The notes under the pieces are model-generated. The model worked only from the letters and a program-made list of their open reading frames with translations, ran no database searches and was not told the origin of the DNA. Positions 11,727 to 24,261 of a stretch of 64,000 nt of DNA are shown here, piece after piece. Numbering within the stretch: position 1 is the stretch's first letter; the number at the start of each line of letters is the position of its first letter. Source of the DNA: Ashinkailepas kermadecensis (taxonomy: Eukaryota > Arthropoda > Thecostraca > Neolepadidae); contig JAOTOM010005106.1 of assembly GCA_034440615.1 (NCBI GenBank), positions 476,001 through 540,000 on the forward strand, in the 5' to 3' direction. The position numbers were made by a program, and so were the translations under genes.

Positions 11727-12790
11727 TCACTTTTTTAAAAGGCGTATCCACCCAGGAAACAGTGTACATCGGCCAATATTTCTGTTGAGCGTCGGGTTTG
11801 TTTCTGTTTGTATGAATATTGCTTCCTTGATTTTTCGCTGTCTTTGCCTCGTGTCAAATGTAAGTGTATCGGTGTTGTCCCAGTCTATCGTATGTCCTGT
11901 GTCAAAGCTATGTTCGGCTGTGGCCTCTATTTGTGTAGTCCAGTAGTTGTGTGGCTGTGTCAGATATCGCTTGTGTTCTTTACGTCGTTCTTCTACGTTC
12001 CTGCCAGTTTCACCTACATAAACTTTCGTACAATCCTTGCAAGTCATTCTATACACCGGTCCTGGTTGTTTGATTCTGTCGATTTTGTCCTTGGGATGAA
12101 CGATCAGGTTTCGTATTGTTTTGTATGGTTTAAAGTAGGTTTTGATATTGTATTTGGCATTAATTCGTCGAAGAGCTTGTGATATACCGTCTACGTATGG
12201 CAAAACCATTACCCTCTGTCGTTCTGTGATGTCGGTGTCGTTTCTGTTGGTCCCACCTGTACTGTCTCTGGTGTCTGTCCTCTCCGTCCTGTCTGTGTTG
12301 ACAGTCGTGTTCCTGTCATCCTGAGAACTTATGACCTGATCATTGGTGTCTGCTGTATGTTTCTCAGTCGTGTCCCTAATTACTTTATTTACCAGTGAAG
12401 TAGGATAGTCATTATCTTTCAGCATGGTTCTGATGCGTTGAAATTCTGAATCCCGTGCATTGGTATCGGCCGAGAGAGTCAGTGCTCGTTGGACGAGCGC
12501 TTGTATTACGGTGCGTTTTTGTGCCGGCAGGTGGTGACTCCCATAGTTTAGGTACTGTCCGCTGGCTGTGGGTTTGTAAAATACACTGCTTTGTATTCGT
12601 CCATTTGATTTCCGAACTAAGAGCATGTCTAGGAATGGTAGTTTACCGTCCACTTCAACCTCTACTGTAAACTTGATTGACGGGCTCAGAGTGTTCAAAC
12701 TGATCAAGAATGGCTGTATATCATCAGGACGCATCGCAGCTACTATGTCATCAACATATCGGTGCCATATGAATAGCGCCGGTAAGTTTA
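11727..12790 (-). mobile_element. 5'-truncated Penelope-like retroelement: reverse transcriptase tail plus GIY-YIG endonuclease
   Basis: The minus-strand ORF (12734-11727, 335 residues) is the C-terminal part of a Penelope-like polyprotein. Upstream of its first Met the same frame reads RYVDDIVAAM at about 12760, the catalytic YVDD of the reverse transcriptase, and is closed further up by a stop near 12795. Residues 1-120 are the RT thumb region (GKLPFLDMLLVRK, FYKPTASGQYLNYGSHHP-like). A low-complexity Thr/Asp/Asn linker spans 120-175. Residues 226-312 form the GIY-YIG nuclease: VYRMTCKDCTKVYVGETGR, the ERRKEH helix and the catalytic-type Glu in KIKEAIFI. These elements copy RNA into chromosome ends or nicks. 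The 3' ORF is open, so the copy is fairly young, but it lacks most of the RT and cannot be autonomous. Confidence 0.9.
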
Positions 12791-14189
12791 GTGTTCATAA
12801 AGTCCCAAAGTGAAATTGTTTATAATCGCTCCAATTTCCTCCAGTGTATTCAAGGTACACCACGAAGAACTAGATAAGTTTGTAGAAGCCGCATTGTACC
12901 AACATTTTAATTATGCACATAAGAAACATTGTACAGAGAAAGTGAAGCTATTTTTGTTCAAATTAAGGAAAAAAATAAAATATAATCGTGGAAATATAAA
13001 TACAGTATAATCATGCAACCAAGGGAATATAATCACAGGGTGCTAATTGCAGAGTTTTCAACAAATTGTTGCACCGAAATGAAGCGTGGTAGAACAATCA
13101 GGCTGTAACAGTTCAACGAAAAGGTGACCCGAGGTTAATGCCCTCGTATGACCTTGACATAGTGATTGTCCTGGGTAAGCATGTGCAGTTGGTATGAGCA
13201 CACGCTGAATGAGCTGGGTAAGCATGTGTAAACAATAAACATTAAAACAATATATTTCAATCATGAGAACACAATTACAAAAGAGAAAACTACGAACATT
13301 TCGGTTTTTCATTAAGCGTGCCTGTAGATATGTCATAATTTGGTGACCTAAGGTTAGAAAAACTGAAATTTGCACAAAGGTTATAACATAATGCAGAAAT
13401 GACTAACACAAATATAATGAACGTGCAGCAAAGCGTTCTGAAGCTATCGTTGCAAGACCACTTAGACTGGCACCCACTCCAAATCATATCATTGTCCCAT
13501 GTTGTGGGGAGGGATATAATCCCTCCCCGGTCGGATCGGATCTGAGTCGGTCAGGTCAGATCTGTGATAGGATCGGCGTAGTTTGGAATACTTGGGTCAT
13601 GGGTTGGCTGGCCAGACTGAATTTAGATAGTGTACGATTTGATGGGATTTGTAGCGGAATGACATCACCGACACACGCTGTGCACAGTTCGGGGTGAAAC
13701 TGAGAATATATTTGAAGGGAAGGAGGGGTTCGATTTGTACCGTGATTTTCATCCTTAAGCCATGAGGTGGTCCAACTAGATCAAATCGGATCTATCACTT
13801 ATGTCCTTATGCTCACTTACGCTCAAATCACTTATGCTCCCTTCGCGGCACCACTAATGCCATATCCGTAAGTTATGTCCATATCCGTGATATTGATCTG
13901 TAGGAACGCAGAAGGCTTATTTTAACAAATCATTGCTATTGGCATAGCTGTCTATTGCATAGTCAGCTTGGCGTGATAAATCGACAGGAAAAGAACGCCA
14001 CAAAAATGCGGAACAAGGCACGTGCCCTGGCAGCGCCAGTCATACCAGCGTGACTGCAACGACCACATCGCAGCAGCAGTAACGCAACGGATAACGACAA
14101 CGTTGTCATTGTCCAGCAGGTAAGGGCACGGGAACCGAAGGGTGGGGCAGAGGGAACAGCGGCTCTCAACGGTCACCAGTAGCACACAC
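12791..14189. other. Unannotated intergenic sequence
   Basis: No supported gene. Near 13500-13610 there are several GATCGGATC-like words, too irregular to call an array. Confidence 0.5.
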
Positions 14190-14190
14190 C

Positions 14191-14219
14191 CCACGTTATC
14201 CCGGGGCGGGATAACGTGG
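14191..14219. repeat. Perfect 13-bp inverted repeat
   Basis: CCACGTTATCCCG and its exact reverse complement are separated by GGG. It sits at the left boundary of a MITE copy and may be a rearranged transposon end. Confidence 0.85.
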
Positions 14220-15107
14220 TCTTTCCGGTCAGATCCTCATACCACGTCTCGGGGGGGGGGTCATTATAAGTCCCCTCGAATCCCAAAACTAAGCGTTGCA
14301 CGGAAACAAAAGTGGTGTCATCGGAAAGTGCTCGACGAGTAGGGCCCGAAATCACCGCCAAATTGCATCCCCTCAAAAAGTGACGTAATTATGGTTGGCC
14401 TATGCGATCACGATTGATGTTATGTTTTAGGCTCTGGGAGTTCATTTGGAAGTAGATTTTTAAAAAAAAACTATTATTTGGTGAGAAAAAAAAACTATAA
14501 ACAAATTATTTGGAGTCAGAAAAGGAAGGCGAAATTGACCATGACCCCAACATGTTTGCCGACCCAGAAATCAACATTTTAATGTTGTGGAATGTAATTG
14601 GAGTTTAATGCAATACAAAATTTTCAACTTTTAAGTTGTAACTTTTATTCAATTTGTGTTTTCTAATTGGCAGAGCGCACCGGGAAACGTTGCTTTAAGT
14701 CAACTTACCCTCATAAAAAGTATTTACTTTTACCAGAATCTTCAATTTTAGCCCCAGTGGGAAATACGCAAAGCAAGCAAGTCATCAAAAACGAAAAAAT
14801 TAAAAAAATTCCTCTGTTACGTTTTGTTGCATCCATAAAGATAACCCAAAACTGAAAATTTCATTCAAATATCTTTATATGTTGAAGTGCAGGGCTGGTT
14901 GAACTTTCTTTGGAGGTGACCTCACTTGACCTTGAATCACTGACCGCAGATGACCTGATCACCAAATTTTCACACATGTCAAATTGATGTTGGAAGAGGT
15001 ATGTCAAATCTTGATGCGCTGACGCGCTCAGTTTCTTCACTATCCGCGGAAAATCTTAAGGAGCAGAAAATGCCCCCCCCCCTCCCCAGAGACATCGGGT
15101 TATCATG
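14207..15107 (+). mobile_element. TTAA-type MITE, copy 1
   Basis: The copy shares TCTTTCCGGTCAGATCCTCA at its left end, the AACTAAGCGTTGCAC block, the GACGAGTAGGGCCCGAAA block and TGACCTCACTTGACCTTGAAT with copies 2 and 3. It ends at GGGTTAT. It retains about 400 bases of interior missing in copy 3. There is no transposase; the ORFs within are chance. Confidence 0.75.
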
Positions 15108-15374
15108 TCTAAGAGAAAATGGCATGGGAACCGGAGGGTGGGGGCAGAGAGGACAGCGGCCCCCAACGGTCACATAGCACCAGCAACGCACATCCCATTG
15201 TTATCATTGTCTACGAGGAAACGACGCGAGAATCGGAGGGTGGGGAAGAGGGGACAACGACCCCCTAACTTCGGACGAGTTTAACCTTGACTGCATGCGT
15301 CTTGCATGGTAGGAATCGACTTCAAAATGACTCTTACCCCTCCCTAACTTTGAGACAGTTCCCATGCCACTGCT

Positions 15375-15850
15375 AGGAGTCACTCTGGGTCGATGTGAAG
15401 GGCCCCTGGACCGACGAAAAAGGCCCCTGGCTGACGGAGAGGGTCCCGGACCGATGAGGAGGCCCTTGTGTCAACGGAGAATGTCCACGGACAGATGTTG
15501 AGGAAACTGGGTTGGACCAACGTAAAGAGCTTGCAGGTCGACAGAGGTGACCCCGGATCGTTCGAAGGAGCCCGAGCTGACTGAGAGGACCCCGAGCCAA
15601 TATGAAGGGCCCCTGCGTTGACGGCGGGCCAAAACTGAAGAAAGGGCTCATGACCTGAGGGAGGGTGCCCGATTTTGTTTAAGGGGCCTCCGACCTGACG
15701 AAAAATGTGCTGGATTGCTAGAGGGGGCACTGGGGGAACGTGCCTCCTGGACGGTGACGCTCCTCAGGCCGGGAATGACGCGAGCCGGGAATGACTCCTC
15801 CGGCCGGGAATGACGCGAGCCGGGAATGACTCCTCCGGCCGGGAATGACG
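15375..15850. repeat. Degenerate ~30-bp tandem repeat followed by a 35-bp tandem repeat
   Basis: From 15375 to about 15640, blocks like GACCGACGAAGAGGCCCCTGG recur every 29-31 bases. From 15757 to 15850, GCCGGGAATGAC recurs in a 35-bp unit containing two copies. Confidence 0.7.
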
Positions 15851-16043
15851 CCCCTCCGGGAAGGCTCGAGTGCGCCTTCTCTCTCTCCCCCCCCCCCCCC
15901 AGCTCAACGGATTTTTCAGCCAGAGGTGTCCCCTTACAAGAAAGAACTCTCATCTATGAGAGGACTAAGTTCAGTCTGCTCGAGCGCATTCCCCTCCCCC
16001 ACCAACATATGTTCAGCCTAAGTCGCCCCTCCAGGTACTGTCG

Positions 16044-16635
16044 CAGTGGCGCCCCTCCGAAGAAACGGGTCCGCTCCAGACAAATTCCCCCACATTACAA
16101 TCCACGGGTCCGCCCCTGCCAAGCGAACATTATTCATGTCTTCATTCAGTGATGTGTCAGTTTCCTCTATTATCAGGAGTGGGATTTCTTTTGTTGTTTG
16201 TTGTCGCCAGTTTAGCGGGCTGTTTTTCTGGTCACTATCGGACTGTTGGACCTCGATTGCACGTCTTGCATCAGCCACGCCAATGCCATGTGCCTTATTT
16301 TCTCACATATTTAACCATACTGTCTTCTTAAATTCGGGTGATTGTGTGTGGTCAAAATCAGTGTTTCCTTTCTAACTGAGCCGAACAAACGCCCTTCATT
16401 GGCACAGTGCCTGTCGCTTCATCGCCAGCGATAACGACAGCTCAGGAGGTGGTAGAGGAGGACACTTATGCAGCCGCCGTCCTCTCAGCCAATGGCTGCA
16501 GCAAAATGGTGACTTGCGAATACATAACAGTTAATAAAAAAAACTGAAGACATAGCAGTACCCTTGGGCCACTGGTGGCCATGCTGGGCTCCACTGTGTG
16601 AAAAATGCAAGTGAAAAGGCTGCTATTGTATATAA

Positions 16636-16692
<57 letters not shown>

Positions 16693-16819
16693 GGCACTTT
16701 GAAGACCAAGTGCTCGATATCCGAGCCGTTTCAGCTAAATATAAGAGACCTAAGTAGGGGCGGGGCCCTCTTCAGATGATCTTTCCCCTGAACCAAGTCC
16801 TGGCCTGCCTCCACTGCCT
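16044..16819 (+). mobile_element. Non-autonomous DNA transposon with CAGTGG ends, containing a TA tract
   Basis: It starts CAGTGGCGCCCCTCC and ends with the inverse (CCTCCACTG). The segment 16137-16318 is a diverged copy of the palindrome arm at 388-573. A TA tract (16639-16691) follows, then the CCTAAGTAGGGG block also present near 1262. So this appears to be the ancestral layout of the element that was inverted at the start of the window. A matching target duplication is not visible. Confidence 0.55.
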
Positions 16820-17023
16820 GCCTCACATCCAACCATTTACCACCTTTCCACATTTCTCACTCGATTCTCCTGGATAACATGTTTCGCAATAGCTACAGAG
16901 CTGAGATAGGATGTTTCATTTGGAACCACCGATCCCGTGTTTTTGGAGGACCGTTTTTTGTGGGAGAGGGGGGGGATTGGGGAAGGGGCACAACATTCGG
17001 CGCCGATCTCCCCCCCTGTCCCC

Positions 17024-20000
17024 CAGTGGCATATCCAGGATTTGCGCCAGGAGGATGGACAAAGGAATTTGGAGGGTGTCAAACCTATCCGTATTTTTAA
17101 AGTTACCGGACTTCGAACACTTTTTGCAAAGGGGCCAATTTTTTAACTTAAAAGTAATCAATGACAACATAAGCGGAAGGACAACATAAGCTCAACCTGC
17201 CACCATAAAAGACATAAAGACATAAAAGATCAGTGCAACTATGAGCCACAAGGGCCCTTCTTGGTTGCACTTGGTACACTGAACCAGTTGCCCACCAAAT
17301 CTGTCAATCAACCCACCCTGGAATACATAAAAACAAGCCCCCTATTCTTATAATGATTGTCTATGCCGTTTTTAAAGATGTTCAGTGTGTTGCTACCGAC
17401 AATTGTTCCTGGAAGCTGGTTCCAGTGTTCTACTACCCTGTTGGTGAAGAAAGACTGTCTTAACCTTGTCCTGCTGTGATTAACTTTAATTTTGAATTGA
17501 TGACCTCTAATTGCATCATTTCTGTTAAATTCAAACATTTCCCTTAGATATCCCTGCTCCTGACCATGAACAAATTTAAAAACCTCGATGAGATCTCCTC
17601 TCAGCCTTCTATATCTAAGTGAAAACATATTCAATTTCTTCAATCTTTTCTCATATGCCAGGTTGCCTATACCATTAACCATTTTTGTTGTCCTCTTTTG
17701 TACTCTCTCTAAAAGCCAACAATCTTTCTCATAACTAGGGGACCAAGCTTGGACACAGTATTCCAAATGTGGCCTGACATATGCACAGTAAAGCTTTCTG
17801 ATGACCTCCTCATTTTTGTATGACACATTCCTCTGTATCGCCCCAAGCATTCTTAGTGCCTTCCTCCTGGCTTCTTTGGTCTGTTCTGATGCCCCCAATT
17901 TTGTGTTCAAAATAACACCTAAGTCCTTCTCCTGCTCAGTCACAGATAGTACTTGGCCATCCATCAAGTATGGCGCCTTCATATGCTGCCTACCTACATG
18001 CATGACTTTGCACTTATCAAAATTAAACTTCATTTGCCATTTTTCGGACCACTTCACAAGCTCGTCTTAGTCGTTCTGCAGCAAAACCTGCTCATTGTGC
18101 CCTGTTATTGCCCTAAAGATCTTCAAATCATCCGCAAATTTCAAAACCTTACTGTTCAGGCCACATTCAATGCTATTCACAAATATAATGAACAACAGTG
18201 GCCCCAGTACCGACCCCTGAGGGACTCCACTAAGAACATTTTGCCATGATGACTTTGTACCATTAAGCATCACTCTCTGCTGTCTATCTGAAAGCCACAA
18301 CTCAATCCATTTTAGGATGCTACCTGCAATGCCATGGACCTGAAGCTGCATCATTAACCGTTTATGGGGTACCTTGTCAAAGGCCTTACTAAAGTCAAGA
18401 TATGCTACATCAACCTGATTTCCCTGATCAAATTGTTCTGTAGCAAAATTTAGAAAGTCCAAGAGATTTGTGAGACACGATCTCCCTTTTCCAAACCCAT
18501 GTTGAGTATCTTGAATCAATCTGTTTCCTTCCAGAAAACTAACTATTCTATCTTTGATAATTGATTCCAGTGCCTTGCAGACTAGGGATGTGAGGCTTAC
18601 TGGCCTATAATTTTCAACTTTCCCTCTCTCTCCTTTCTTGAAAATAGGAACTACATTTGCCCTTTTCCAATCTGTTGGAATTTAATTTTGTGAAACTGAT
18701 CTACAAAATATTATACTAAGTGGAATTGCCAGTTCCTTTTCAGCTTCCCGCAATACCCTAGCATAAATTCCATCAGGTCCTGCTGCCTTGTTTGGCTTTA
18801 TTTTTCTGATATAATTGAAAACAACATCACTATCAATGAAATCAACATTGTGTATCTGATCACCTGCCACTGAACTGTGGTTCACGGTTGGCAAATTTGT
18901 CACATCCTCCACTGTAAACACTGATTTAAACTGCTTGCTCAGCTCCTCAACCATCTCACCATCCTCACTCAATATAGTCCCATTTACTTCCAGTGGACCA
19001 ATTGTGCTTGAAACTTTACTTAGCTTGTAGAAACTAAAGAACTTTTTACTGTCCCCATTACAGTTCCTAGCCAAATCCAATTCTTTTGCCCGCCTTGCTG
19101 CTCTGGTTTTCTGCTTCACAGCATCTCTAGCTTTTTGATACGACCTTAGATTTACGACATTTGAAGCTTCCTTAAATACTCTAAATGCATCTTTCCTAGC
19201 CTTAATTGATCTCCTCAAATCTGGTGTAAGCCATGCTGGCTTTCCTACACTTCTTTTGCGCCTTTGCTTTTGGGGGACATGTCTAAACTGAATTTCCCTC
19301 AAGTAAGATTTGAACTTTTCCCACATTTCACAGGCATTTAAATCAAGAAATTCTTCTTCCCATTGTATGGCACTTAAAGCCTCTCTCATGGAGTCAAAGT
19401 CTGCCCTGTTAAAATTTGGAATCTTTGCCAAGTTATCCTTGATTGTCCCTGCTATTTGTACCTTAAATCTCACTATGTTATGGTCACTTCTTCCCAGAGT
19501 TTCTCCTACAGTCAAGTCTTGAACTAAATCACTTAAATCTGAGAAGACAAGGTCCAAGAATGAGCCCTGCCTGGTTGGTTCCATTACAAACTGGTGTAAG
19601 AACAAGTCCTCTTCAAGGCATTTCCTAAACAGTTTACATGATGGGGAGCCAACACCAACATGTTCATATCCTTTTAGATTAAAGTCACTAAGAATAAGGC
19701 ATTTCCTCTGAAAGTTTCTACTGATTTCCTCACAAATCACCTTATCTAGCTCCAGTCATTTCCAAGTCTCCGGATTTCAACCACCTCGCCTCTGTTCAAA
19801 AGGCTGTTCTGGTATTTCTTGATCAGTGAATTCCACTGCTATATTTACGCTTGTACAAACCACTTAAAAATGTTCAATTTTCCAATTTCCCGCATTTCAG
19901 TCGATAACACCCGGCCGTCACCACGTCAGCGTTCGGACACGTGTGCACCCATCTTGCGCATTCGTCGCATTCGCCACACGCCGTGCGTTTCTGCCCTTTC

Positions 20001-20060
20001 TGCGGTTTCTGTGACCCTTACGTTTGTAAAATTCTGCCATATGATAGTCCTGTGATGATA
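17024..20060 (+). mobile_element. Unclassified dispersed repeat, copy A (5' part), split by a CR1 insertion
   Basis: It begins CAGTGGCATATCCAGGATTTG. The left part (17024-17207) and right part (19755-20060) align in order with uninterrupted sequences at 20060-20500 and 27605-28060, for example the blocks ATTTCAACCA and GCACCCATCTTGCGCATTCG. The CR1 element at 17208-19754 sits exactly between them. There is no coding capacity of its own. Confidence 0.7.
17208..19754 (-). pseudogene. CR1/L2-type non-LTR retrotransposon, 5' truncated, two nonsense codons
   Basis: On the minus strand one frame runs from 19740 to 17308 with two premature TAA codons (near 18677 and 18068). In order it codes for the C-terminal half of an apurinic-type endonuclease (ILSDFNLKGYEH, then GRSDHNIVRF), a linker, the reverse transcriptase (YRPVSLTS, FSKAFDKVPH, SGVPQGSVLGPLLF, catalytic FADD at about 18130) and the C-terminal RRLRGDLIEVFKF region. 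The 5' UTR, any ORF1 and the endonuclease N-terminus are missing. The 3' end has a tail of short ATGTCTTT-like repeats, the CR1-group signature. It is about 95% similar by eye to the 7 kb copy where they overlap. It is inserted in a dispersed repeat. Confidence 0.93.
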
Positions 20061-22720
20061 GGGGGCAAACGGATTTGGAGGGGTCACCTATCCCATATTT
20101 TAAAAGCCCACGGATTTCGACCACTATTTTTTCAAAGGTGCCCTTTTTAATACAAATACTTAGTGGCCAACTTAATTGTCCTGTGGAGGGGACCTAATCT
20201 GCCATCATCATTTCTGTGTCCGCAGATTTCAACCATGACTCCTCCAACACTGTTGGAAGGTTTTTCTTTTGGTATCCCTTGATGAGTCTCCTACCACTGC
20301 TGAAATTACACCAGTACAAGTCACATACAGATGTAATTTTTCCAATTTCAGGTATTCCAGTAAATAAAGCTAGGTCGCAAAAAAGTCAACGTTCGTGCAC
20401 GTACGCACCCATCTTGCAGATTCAGCGCTTTCGCCACACTTCGTGCTATTATCCAGCTTCTGCTAGGCCTCCTACGTTTTGCTAATTGCTGCCACATGAT
20501 AGTCTGGTGCCATATTTAACGTGTGGAATGCTTCGTATGAGGGTTCGCCGGGAGAATTCGACTAATTCAATTCAATGATTAGTCCTCTTCTTCTCACATT
20601 TTTCGGCGGTTAAGAAGTCCAGGTACCCGCTGAGCTTTGCTGCACGTCATCTCTTTGGACAAAATATGCTCCCAGATAGGCTACCGAACCGAGGGCCCAG
20701 CTAGGTGTTCTTTGTTTCGATCCGTTGCGTGTTTCGCCTACGGATGTGCTTTAGGGCTCCATACATTTTTGTTATTGGCCGGCACATTTTTGAGACCCAG
20801 GATTTTTTTAGTTTTGTTGCTGTTTTGTGTATCGACGACATTTTCGAGGTCCCGACGAGTTTTCAAAGACCTTGATGTATTTATTTAATGCCCGGTCTTT
20901 TGTTTCTTTTTTTAGAACCATGTCACCTTTTGAGGGTCCCAGCCTGTTTTGGTGGCCCCATGCCGCCGTATGGCCCCGGTGTGCTTTGTGGGCCTCCGTT
21001 GTGCTCTTTGTAGAGCTCCCGGTTTGTTTATTTCGAGCTGCAACGCATATTTTAAGACTAGACCGCATTTTGCGAGCCTCGGCACGCTTTGGAGGGCCCA
21101 GTGCATTGTGGACCTGCCGTTGTGTTCTTACGGTCCCGCTTTGTTTATTTTGGGCTCCTGACGCACATTCGTGGGATTTGAGCACGATTTTGGTGGCTCC
21201 GGTACAATTTCTCGGGGTCCCGGCGCAACTTTTCGAGCCCAGGCGAGTGATTCTGGGCGCACCCGATGCCAAGTTCCTGGGCTCCACTCAATTTTTGGTT
21301 ACTTCGGATTTTTTTTTAAAGTCCGAGTCTCTGCCTGACTTTTCGAGCCCTTGGCACTATATTTTTGTGCGCCACCCGAATTTTCGAGCTCCGGTATGCT
21401 TTTTTCGGGGCCGTAAGCGATTTTTAAAGACATTTGGTGATATGTTAGGGGCTCCGGAGCGATATTCCTGGCTCGGATATTTATTTTTTTCGTAATCTCT
21501 CCATACTTTAGAGGACTCCGGCTTCATCTTTGTCGGGACTGGATGCGATTTTTGGTAATAACGGTAAAAACGGATAACGGATCAAATAAAAGAGGTAACG
21601 GATGTTTTGGCCACGCTGTGCTTATTTGGGACCACCCACGCCAATATTTGGGAACCCCGTGGGGAATTTTTGATGCTACGAGCCGAAATTTTGGGACTAC
21701 AGACGGGAACTTCGTGTCCCGGGCGCGATATTTGGGGGACTCGACCGAGTTCGCGGGGCGCGTTGTACTTAGTGCGATTTTGGCGGGCTCCGGCGCAAAT
21801 TTTCGGCCCGGCGTGAGATTTTATTTTTGGTGGCCGCTATATTTAGTTCAATGCCCCTATACGGATTCCGGGGTCTCGATGCGAATTTATGGGACCCAGT
21901 GCGATTTTTGAAGAATCCGGCGCGATTCATGGGAACCCACCCCTTCAGGAAGGGGACATTTGTCTCTTCGGTACGCCACTGCGGCTGCTGAACGAGTTTT
22001 TTTTTGTCACCCGATGGCATCCTTTATAATAAAAAGGCTATTCAGATAATTTTATTTCGGGACCTGTTTTGAGTTGTTCGGTGCTCGGGTCGATTCGATA
22101 GATTCGGTTTGCGATTTTTGGGGTTGAGTTCTATTTTCTGAAAGCCCCCTGTGCGATAATTTTTGGGGCCCCGGCACGATTCTTCGGGCTCCCGGTGCAA
22201 TTTTTATCGGTGCCTAGTACGTTTCTTTTCAGGGGCCGGACGCATTTTTAATATTTCACGTAATTTGTGTGGCCTCAGTGACATTCAGGGTATGAGTTGA
22301 TTTTTGGGAAACCAGCTGCGGCTTGCGTTTGCATTGTCAAGGACAGCGACGCGACTTTTTAGTGTCTAAGTGCGATTTTTTGGCCCCGTCGTCATTTGTT
22401 AGGATCTCTTGCGCGAATTTGACTGGCCTCGACACGTCTTTGGGGTCCAACACGATTTGGGGGCTTCTGGAGCGATTATTGGGGCCCAGAGTTATTTTCC
22501 ATGTCTGGTCTGTTTTTCGTTTCCCGGCTTAATTTTTTGGGTGTTCTCGATAAGGCTTTTGGGGCCCCGGTGCGACCTGTCGAGCACCTGTCGAGGTTGG
22601 ACGCGACTTTTTGGTATCCCCAGGCTCAGTGTGATTTTCAGGGCCCCTGGCCCGACCCTTTGGGCCCCGTCGTGATTTTCAAGAACCCCGGCACGTCTTT
22701 TTTGTGACACCCAGTATCTT
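20061..22720 (+). mobile_element. Unclassified GC-rich dispersed repeat, copy B
   Basis: The first 530 bases match 17024-20060 and 27605-28110. From about 20600 on it matches 28140-30190 block by block (TACCCGCTGAGCTTTG, GGCTACCGAACCGAGG, ACGCACATT...GTG). The interior is a degenerate tandem structure in which T runs and GGGGCCCCGG-like blocks alternate about every 28-30 bases. No reading frame is conserved between copies, so it is non-coding. Confidence 0.75.
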
Positions 22721-24261
22721 CCGGTTTGTGTAATAGTGTCCTGTTTCCCAGTGCCAGCAACAAGAGCGTTGCTTTCTGAAAATAATTGGGTGGATATATG
22801 GTGGAGCTGAGCGGGCCCAAATGGATTAAGAGTCCATACTATAGAGTCTCATGTTAAAGTCCCCATAGAGTCTCATGTTAAAAGTTGGAATTATTGGTGG
22901 TGGAGGTGAAGGGCGGGTCGGGGGGGGGTGAAAGGCTGCCTCAAAAGCATACACATGGACAGGCGGTCTGTCACTCTGTCCTACAGTGGGTCCCAGCGGC
23001 CCGTGCACGGTTCGGCACCGTGCGCTGATTGCCGGCCGTTAGTGGTTACCAGTGATCGGCTGCACGGCCGGCGGCCGGCGCACTAACGACCCTCTGTGCC
23101 GACCGGCGGCGACACCCCCCTGTCGACCGATAATGAGGGGGGCCGCGCGCCGACTGGGAGCGCCGCGCACCGGCACACTATTAGCAGCTTACCCCGGTGT
23201 CCGAGTGCGCGCCAGCACCCGGCATTAGCGCCGCCGCCGTGTCATTACTGCGGCGACCTCCAGCCCGCAGAAACAAACTGTCACAATCTTCAGGTGTGAG
23301 TCGGCTGTGCGCGGCCGGGCCAGAGCGCTTGTTATGCGGCTTGTTTGACCTTCCGGCGAGCCGGATGGGCGCGCGTGTGGCGAGGTGATAATGACGCAGT
23401 GCGGAAATGGTTGACAGTCCTTTTGTCCAGTGGTTTGACCGAGTCGTTTCCGTCCTCGCCATTGAGAACATCGAGCGTGTTCTAGACCTGCTCATTGTTC
23501 AGTTTGCTCATGTTTTCACACCTTGTGAAATACTGAATATATTACATTTGTCGTAGTATTACATTTTATCATATGGTCACTTTGGTCGCATTGGTTTCTA
23601 ATAGACAAGAGTGACCCCTGGACGGGAAATCAACAACCAACACAAAGATACACAAGTATGTTCACCTTTATTTCAATATTCCTGAGCCTTCAACTCCACG
23701 ATTGAGCAAGTCATCATAAATGCATCATCAGCGATGGGTTAATTGATCTGTGTTATCGAAGACGGAACAGGCTGATGCTCAGAAGGCGTCGTATCGTGCG
23801 ACTTCTCTAACATTGCACACCGAAGGACTTCGAATGCGACACATGAAGTACTGAGCACGAGTGATTCAGTCATTTTCATCTATATAATGCTATTCCGAGA
23901 TTACGTACATGCATTGAAGCAATTGCGAAGTGTAGCCGTGAAGAGGTAAATTGGCATGCTTAACGTACTGAAACATAATCAGCTGTGTCTTGTTGGTACT
24001 TCCATTCATGCATAATTGTGGTAAATGTGCAGAGGTGAAGAAATTGTTCAAGCTTCCACAAAACAAAGTACATGGACTTCAGATTTTCCAGCAATTTACG
24101 GCTTTTGCTGAACAATTATTCTTTAAATGTTCAATTAGTAAACGTGAAGCAAGCCAATCTTCAACAATATATTACCACATCGAAACTGCAAAAGTGCAGT
24201 ATCTAGGTCAGGAAGCGCCTTCTGCATGAGCAAGGTCATGGGCAGGTGGGCCATCCTAATC
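22721..24261. promoter_or_regulatory. Intergenic region with a CpG island rich in TAAT words (22975-23470)
   Basis: The core is CpG-rich and holds GATAATGAG (about 23130), CTATTAGCAG (23180), GCATTAGCG (23223), TCATTACTG (23240) and GATAATGAC (23387): homeodomain-type cores spaced 15-150 bases apart. No exon is supported. The rest (23480-24261) is AT-rich with no feature. The regulatory role is inference. Confidence 0.3.

Noticed and set aside
20618..20650. 28S rRNA-like string (TACCCGCTGAGCTTTG)
   Set aside because: Only about a dozen bases resemble the start of 28S rRNA; the flanks do not match, and the string recurs in the dispersed repeat at 28.17 kb.
20827..21495. 222-codon plus-strand ORF in the GC-rich repeat
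   Set aside because: The frame is not kept in the collinear copy at 28.3-29.4 kb, so it is not under coding constraint.
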